NCBI GenBank assembly: GCA_025667525.1
Contig: CM046880.1
Location: forward strand, 596,933,452-596,997,451
Source of the DNA: Glebionis coronaria
Taxonomy: Eukaryota > Streptophyta > Magnoliopsida > Asterales > Asteraceae
Direction of reading: 5' to 3'
DNA length: 64,000 bases
In this document: positions 58,470-64,000 of the stretch, one piece after another
Layout of the letters: each line of letters starts with the position of its first letter
How positions within the stretch are numbered: the stretch's first letter is position 1
Notes under the pieces: model-generated
Told to the model about the DNA's origin: nothing
Database searches by the model: none
Seen by the model: the letters and a program-made list of their open reading frames with translations, nothing else
Position numbers and translations under genes: made by a program

Positions 58470-59007
58470 TGGCTTCTTCCAATTCTTTGAAATGTAAATC
58501 CGTCTTCTATGAATCGGATTCCAACACTTCAAGCGATGATGAATCAGATAATGACTAAAATCCCTAACTCCCACTCTTGATAAACTTTTTGCAGATAGCT
58601 GAGAGGAAAACATCGAGAATGTTTTTATGTGTTTCTTCGACAAAGAAATTGAAGAAGACAAGGGATTGGTAAATTATCTTCGTGAGAAAATTTATGTGGT
58701 TGAAGAACGTATTGGTAAGACAAATAGGTTGCTCTATGAGATGGATGGGAAGCGTAGGTGTGACGCTTATAATACACCTATCTTTGATTTGAAAGTGTCG
58801 CAGGATATGTTAGAGGATAAGCTTGAACTGTTGCAGAAGTTGGTCGGGCTTTTAGAGAAAAGGCCTTTTGATGAGGAGGATGATGATGGTATTGGTGAGA
58901 AGGGTGTTGATGGTATTTGTGAGAAGGAGGATGATGATGGTATTGGTGAGAAGGGTGTTGATGGTACTTGTGAGAAGGATGTTGATAATAAAGAACTTGA
59001 TGATTAA
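58470..59007 (+). CDS. Hypothetical acidic coiled-coil protein (uncertain model)
   Basis: A short open stretch near 58470 (MASSNSLKCKSVFYESDSNT, then an acidic tail) is followed by a second frame from 58627, 126 codons, beginning MCFFDKEIEEDKGLVNYLRE. The second has a heptad-like helix (EDKLELLQKLVGLLEK) and an acidic, glycine-containing tail with an exact 17-residue repeat. A splice linking the two is possible, since a TTTTTGCAG acceptor lies at about 58595, but in-frame stops follow that acceptor, so I cannot settle the model. I do not recognise a family. Confidence 0.35.
58879..58980 (+). repeat. 51-bp in-frame tandem duplication
   Basis: Two units encode DDDGIGEKGVDGICEKE and DDDGIGEKGVDGTCEKD in the C-terminal tail of the hypothetical protein. 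The unit is 17 codons long and differs at only two bases. Confidence 0.93.
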
Positions 59008-59625
59008 CAAATTATGAATTAATTTATGTTTGTTTTAAATTTCAAACTTAAGTTATGGTGTTATGTTTGTTTTAAATTCCAAATTTAAGTTATGGTATTT
59101 CTTATATTTGTTTTAAATTTTAAATTTAAGTTATTGGTTTCAAGATTATCAACTTGGTTGTTTGTTTGAGATCAAGGTTTTAGGATTATTCAAATTCTTA
59201 AGAAGATAAAAAAAGGGAAAATCGCATGTCATAAAATGTGCACCGGAACAGGTGATGTTGGCAGTTGAGATCTTGTATATGAGAAAATTACATGGATGCG
59301 GCCGATGTGCACAGGAGAACAAGTGTTGCTGAAAAGTATCTTGGATGTAGAGACGTTGTAGACATGGCCGGAATCACATGATAATCTGATCAATAAGAAG
59401 AAGATAACAAAGAGAAAATCGCCCCGGACAACAAGTGATGCTGCCAATGCGCCCAAGACAACAAATGCTGCTGCAGATCGCCAGGAGAAAAATGAATCGA
59501 TAGGCCAAAGAACTTAACAATGATTTAATGAATAGGAACTTATATTTCATTTTAGAATATAACCCCTTTATAGTTTATATATGCTGTCGAAAAAGAAAAA
59601 AATCATTTCGGTTGTGTGTCTCGTT
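59008..59625. other. Intergenic DNA
   Basis: A block of about 55 bp, TTTGTTTTAAATTTCAAACT with TTAAGTTATGG, occurs three times with small changes at 59027-59144. No gene found. Confidence 0.5.
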
Positions 59626-59683
59626 TAATTTGCTAGTAGATGTTGCAAAATAAAATTTGCTAGTAGATGTTACAAAATAAAAT
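59626..59683. repeat. 27-bp tandem duplication next to the solo LTR
   Basis: TTTGCTAGTAGATGTTGCAA followed by AATAAAA occurs twice. The second copy ends in the AAAAT target site of the adjacent solo LTR. Confidence 0.88.
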
Positions 59684-60203
59684 TGTTGGGAATAAATGTA
59701 TATGTCTTAGTTCCTCCTACTGGTTGGTCATAGTTCCCCCTGCTAGTGTAAAGTTCCACCTGCTGATTAATGAAGTCAGGGGGATTGGTCCCCTGCTAAG
59801 AAGTCAAAGACTCTCTTGCATGGATAAACTAGGAAGATATATTGACGCGTTTCTGTTACTACTCCATAATAGTTTCCTAGTTTGTTAGTAGTGATCTTGT
59901 ACATGAGTCCTTATGCTATAAAAGGACTCATTAGGTTTTTATGTTTGATACATATTTCTATCATTTCATTTTATACCTATAAGGTTGTAAAACCCTAATA
60001 CCATCATTGGGTATTCGTATATCTTCAATATATTAATGCTAAACGTTTGGTTCATTGTTTGTTCTTGTGCTAAACATTACTTTCCGCATTTTGTTTTGTT
60101 ACTTGGTGTAATTGCAAAGTTTCTCTAATAGTAGTTTGAATTCTTTCTTTCTACTATAACCCTTAAACAAGCTAAGGTTTAAGATCTGAGTTTGGGATCA
60201 ACA
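59684..60203 (+). repeat. Solo LTR (520 bp), copia-like
   Basis: Begins TGTTGGGAATAAATG and ends GTTTGGGATCAACA. It is flanked by a perfect 5-bp duplication AAAAT (59679-59683 and 60204-60208). It has a likely TATA region (GCTATAAAAGGACTC near 59913) and TAAACCC-type sequence downstream. With no internal region between the target duplications, it results from LTR-LTR recombination. The TTCCCCCTGCTAGTG motif resembles sequence near 61195-61240 next to a pol remnant, possibly the same family. Confidence 0.88.
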
Positions 60204-60208
60204 AAAAT

Positions 60209-60649
60209 TTCATGAATCCGTTCAAATTTGTTTAAAAAAAACATTTTACAAAGTTGTGCAATTTTTAATTCATACATGTTTCAAAAAGTTAAACGGTAAA
60301 AAAGGTTGTGCAATTTTACAAGTCCTCTTAGCATGATTAACGGACGCGAGAGATGTCCGGTCCACTCGGTCCGGTCTGGTCAAACGGTCCGTTTGCTCAA
60401 CCCTATCGTTGGGTATTGTGATCATATAATTCAATATACAAGCCTATTATGAAAGTGTACAAGACCTCTTAGGATGATAAATGAGTGAGACATATACACT
60501 AAAGCAATAGAATCGGGATTCACTCGAGGCAGTACAATCAATGTGAGGCAGCAAAATGTAGACATATACTAAAATGTGGGCAAACTTACATCCCCTGCTT
60601 CCAAAAGAAGAAATACATCGGGAAAATCTTTCCTCCTTTGAGGTTGATA
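60209..60649. other. Intergenic DNA, nothing recognised
   Basis: Short GTCCGGTCCACTCGGTCCGG cluster near 60355-60400, possibly a MITE remnant. The minus-strand frame crossing this part becomes uninformative below about 60650. Confidence 0.45.
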
Positions 60650-60968
60650 CTTTTCGATTGGCGCGGGCTCTTTTATTTGCGGGGGCTTGTTGACAAAAAA
60701 TATTGGGTCGTGTCTTAGCTATGCGATTATAAATAAGAGTTTCCAAAACAGGCATACAACCCTCAAAATAATGTTGATTATGATGACTATCCTTCTCCCA
60801 GTTTTGGAAACCGACCAAAGCCCGATGCATGTGCCGCTCTATGGCTTTGGGCCAGTTCACCGACTCACATCTGTCGACATCTTCAACCAAACGCCACTCC
60901 TTAGCCCGCGGGACCTTGTGGGAGTTCCCTTCAGACAATATCAGCCCCTCAATCAGAAAAAATATCAT
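60650..60968 (-). pseudogene. DUF1985-like transposon protein fragment
   Basis: The minus frame begins MIFFLIEGLILSEGNSHKVP and continues REWRLVEDVD-like text, NWPKAIERHMHRALVGFQNW and HYFEGCMPVLETLIYNRIAK. The pattern (hydrophobic start, 'lvedvd', 'W...', 'y..G..p.le') is like the DUF1985 domain of plant Ulp1-containing mobile elements, assigned from memory. It probably begins upstream in another frame and loses similarity below 60650. No intact partner (Ulp1 protease) is visible. Confidence 0.35.
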
Positions 60969-61189
60969 CAGCTTTTTGAAAAGAAGCTTTCCCTCTATAA
61001 TCTAAGATCATACATGAGTATCAGAAGGATACCCAGAATCCTTAAGGTTTGACCTATCCCTCCCCTTAAACTTGGAACACTCACAAGATCCATGCAGAAA
61101 AATACATCACATTCCTAGCTGGTTCCTACATAAGTCTAAAACCACACACAAATAATATATATAAAAAGAAAAACCCAACTAAGGGAAAC

Positions 61190-61510
61190 TGACCAGCAGG
61201 GGAAACTACCTAAGCACGGGGAAACTATCCCTGGCAGGGGAAACATTCTAAAAACAGTGGTATCTAAAAACAATGGAAAAGTTGACTAAGTATGTTACAA
61301 CAACAAATAATAGTACATTTCTGAGCACACACAAGAACTCACAAACATCTTTTAGGGATTGACCATCCCAATACTTGTTACCAATTACTGAAATCTCCCT
61401 ATGTCAAAAGGTTTTGTCAAAAGATCAGCAACATTAAGTTCTGTGTCAATAGCTTCAGGCACAATTAAACCTTTTTCAAAACAATCTCTTATAAAATGAT
61501 GTAAATAGCA
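61190..61510 (-). pseudogene. Copia RNase H / pol C-terminal remnant
   Basis: The minus strand reads HHFIRDCFEKGLIVPEAIDT then ELNVADLLTKPFDIGRFQ, a stop, and LVTSIGMVNP. This is the characteristic end of copia polyproteins (H..F.R.......V...T....AD..TK). It is followed toward the left by purine-rich and GGGGAAACTA-type sequence, where a polypurine tract and 3' LTR would sit. The rest of the element is missing. Confidence 0.75.
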
Positions 61511-61866
61511 CTTGGTAACAATTTGCATCGTATGTTTGGGATATGCAAATAAAAGTTGGCACTTTATAGTATTGGAAATTGTGGATGTACCAGATCAAGA
61601 TGCCCTATTCTTTTTCAAAGATGGATTAAAAGAATGGGCACGAATCGAGATCGATAGAAGGAATGTGATTCTTTGGTTTCTTCTTATTCTTTCGTTTTGT
61701 ATTTACGTTTCTTCTTATTGTTTGGTTTCTTCTGATTGTTTGGTTTCTTCTGATTCTTTGGTTTTATAATCCTTAGTTTTCCTGATGGAGAAAAGGTGGC
61801 ACTTGGCTTTACTGTTGGACGGTCTCCAGTGCAATGAACACCCACTTGTCGCGTTAAAATACGGCG
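61511..61866. other. Intergenic DNA with a short TTCTTCTGATTG repeat
   Basis: 61676-61760 repeats GGTTTCTTCT(T/G)ATT(G/C)TTT about four times. The plus frame over it is a by-product. No gene found. Confidence 0.5.
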
Positions 61867-63498
61867 CTATGCCATAAGTGGAACTAAATCATCTGCAAAG
61901 CATAAAAAAGTGAGATATGCTTGAAAATAAAATCGTCGACTGGGCATGTCTCTTTCCATTGGAAATATCGACAATCATGAATGCAAAGTATTAAAACTCT
62001 TGGCTAACCTTTCCAATTATATATTTAGTTTGGCTAACCTTTCCAAAGAAATATATAATCATATATTTTTAATGAAATATATGTTTATTAAAGTTTTATG
62101 ATTATTACCTTCTTTGGAATTAAAAGGAGCACTACCTGCTACATCATCCTCGCCATCATCTGCAAAACATAAGAAAAGTGAGATATGCTATAAAATCGTC
62201 GACTGTGCATGTCTCTTGCCATTGGAAATATCGACAATCATGAATGCAAAGTATTAAAACTCTTGGCTAACCTTTCCAATGAAATATATATTTAGTTTGG
62301 CTAACCATTCCAAAGAAATATATAAACATATATTTTTAATGAAATATATGTTTATTAAAGTTTTATGATTATTACCTTCTTTGGAATTGACTTGATGGCT
62401 ACTTTATGCATCATCCCCGACATCATGTGGAAAGGATAAATGAGTATTACCTTCTTCGGAATGACTCGAGAGTTACCATCTTCATCATCCTCGGCATCAT
62501 CTGCAAAGCATAAGAAAAGTGAATAAATTCAACCAAGGGGAAGTTTCAATTGAATTAATTTGGCTAGCCTTTCCACCACTATGTATATCTTATTTTTAAT
62601 GAAATATATGTTTATTAAAGTTTTATGATTATTACCTTCTTTGGAATTGACATAAGACCTACCTTCTTCACCGTTCTCGGCATTATCTGCAAAACATAAG
62701 AAAAGTGAGATATGCTTGCATATAAAATCGTCGACTGGGCATGTCTCTTGCAATTGGAAATATCGGCAATCATGAATGCAAAGTATTAAAACGCTTGGCT
62801 AACCTTTCCAATGAAATATATATTTAGTTTGGCTAACCTTTCCAATAAAATATATATATTTATTAAAGTTTTATGATTATTACCTGTAATGGGTTCTTCT
62901 TCATCATGTTCTGAATCTGTCATTTCATCGGCAATAGGTTCTTCTTCTTCGTCAAGAGCAATTTGGTCGCGAATAGCTAGAAGGCTGAAAGAAGTTTCCT
63001 CGGTATCAATCAACCAGCTTTCTTCAAGTCTGGCCTGCCAAATTTTTATGTATTTTTCATATTTTTGGCACAAGTTTCTTTGCTGTGTTCCCCTAGACGA
63101 CACAGTCTTAAGAGAAGCCTGACTACCCACTTCCTTTGGTTTATGAGATAGAACTTGCATGTGGCCCTTTTTTGGCTCATGATATACCAAATTGTTGAAG
63201 TTAAACGTAACTGCCCGGGTAAAAAAGATTCTTTGAGAACGATATGACGGATAGTCCTCATACGGTTTCAAGTATATATCCTGAAATATTACCGAAGTTA
63301 AAGAGTAACTCTACCTAAAAATGATATTGGCGATATGGATGTTTAAAATTAAGATTTGCAAAAACATACATTAATTGTCATATTGTCCCAAATAGATATC
63401 AAGCGCTCTCTTAAGTGTCCCTTGGCTGTTGAATCTTTCCTTGGTGTCTCCAAGAGTGGGAAATAGTGCTTAAAAAGAGGGATGTCCTTGTTTGACAT
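61867..63498 (-). CDS. Hypothetical acidic protein with amplified mini-exons
   Basis: Exons (minus): 63370-63498 (43 codons, MSNKDIPLFKHYFPLLETPR), 62884-63280 (132 codons, ending in an acidic EEEEP...EHDEEEP stretch), mini-exon A 62636-62686, mini-exon C 62109-62159 and a last exon 61867-61892 with stop TAG. All have GT-AG borders and phase 1, giving about 217 residues. Each mini-exon is 51 nt and encodes an acidic start and a NSKE end. Two further mini-exons (62451-62500, 50 nt; 62376-62426, broken acceptor and a stop) would ruin the frame and are presumably skipped. No family recognised. The upstream frame stays open a little beyond 63498, so the start is tentative. Confidence 0.5.
61893..62880 (-). 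repeat. Tandem array carrying one mini-exon per unit
   Basis: Units of variable length, mostly about 230-280 bp, share AAGTGAGATATGCT, AAAATCGTCGACTG, GCATGTCTCTTGCCATTGG, ACTCTTGGCTAACCTTTCC and GTTTATTAAAGTTTTATGAT before an exon with its splice sites. Exon starts are at 62686, 62500, 62426 (decayed), 62159 and 61892. The unit holding 62451-62500 is shortened. Duplication thus copied exon plus flanking introns, in a phase that keeps the frame. Confidence 0.85.
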
Positions 63499-64000
63499 GG
63501 AAGATGAGGCCTCCCCCAATAATTCTACTTTTATTTTTGGAATTCTACTTTTATTACGGTAAACTTGATCTAACTTTTATATACATATTTATTACTGAAC
63601 AGTTAAATAAAAAACATGCATAAACTATTAATTTAGGACGAAAGAATTAATAAACTTAAAAACTTAAAAATAAATCTCTACTATTAAGAATAGATAAAGA
63701 ATTTTCATCAAGTTTATCATATTAACCTTATTTAAAATCATTATTACAAATTTCAAAAGTAATAATGCATCCGTCTAATATTAATAGTCCAATATATTAT
63801 TTTTAAACGTTCTAAATTAATAATCCAGTTCAAAAATAGATAAGAAATATGGATTAATTTTACCATATCACTCTCACTTGAAGTGATATTTACAAACAAT
63901 AAATAAGTTATAAATTAATTGTTTAAAAGTAAAATTGTTATTGCGTAAAAAGTAAGAGAAAAAAAGATGAAAAAAATGATTTTTTTATTAATCTATGTGT
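63499..64000. other. Upstream region of the minus-strand gene, AT-rich
   Basis: Probable promoter side of the hypothetical gene; no clear TATA box can be singled out in this AT-rich sequence. No other gene seen before the window ends. Confidence 0.4.

Overview
The window looks like nuclear DNA of a eudicot plant, probably Asteraceae or a close relative. The evidence is AT-rich intergenic DNA, GT-AG introns, plant-type copia, hAT and CACTA elements, a TNL resistance-gene LRR with the repetitive 'PNLERL...CHDLV' style common in composites, a PPR fragment, and a nuclear tRNA-Phe. Nothing is bacterial: there are no operons, ribosome binding sites, CRISPR arrays or rRNA. Assignments come from reading the sequence and from memory of protein families; no database was searched.

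Layout. 1-5.3 kb is intergenic, with a perfect 39-bp-arm hairpin and a small hAT MITE. 5.3-22.3 kb is a composite Ty1/copia element: its two LTRs flank a tandemly duplicated internal region (about 4.35 kb per copy). The second internal copy is split by a 6.8-kb hAT element with an 8-bp target duplication. That hAT carries a decayed transposase and a captured importin-beta fragment. Its transposase is in turn split by a 2.6-kb foldback hAT-type element built from about 110 copies of a 20-bp repeat in two opposed arrays.

22.6-35.4 kb is the most interesting host gene. It is a 16-exon gene whose exons join into one frame of 893 codons plus stop, with an N-terminal DUF6598-like region followed by a degenerate arginyl-tRNA synthetase. 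An 8,229-bp CACTA element with a TGT target duplication interrupts its last exon; removing it restores the frame exactly. A loose fragment (36.9 kb) and a decayed inverted copy (37.4-40.5 kb) of the same gene lie downstream, in tail-to-tail orientation to the first.

40.5-52.5 kb is mostly intergenic. It holds a small two-exon hypothetical gene (43.8 kb), a TNL-type LRR pseudogene (46.5-47.7 kb), decayed low-copy repeats, and two tRNA-Phe(GAA) copies, one sound and one damaged. 52.5-57.3 kb has a truncated copia gag, a GGTACC-rich MITE, a PPR fragment and a long foldback MITE. 57.3-64 kb has possible small genes, a solo LTR with a perfect 5-bp target duplication, decayed transposon fragments, and a minus-strand hypothetical acidic-protein gene in which a 51-nt exon and its flanking introns have been amplified in tandem.

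Overall this is a repeat-rich region with three levels of nested insertion. The probable functional host genes are few: the tRNA-Phe at 51.7 kb, perhaps the 43.8-kb gene and the 61.9-63.5-kb gene, and, before the CACTA insertion, the DUF6598/ArgRS-like gene.
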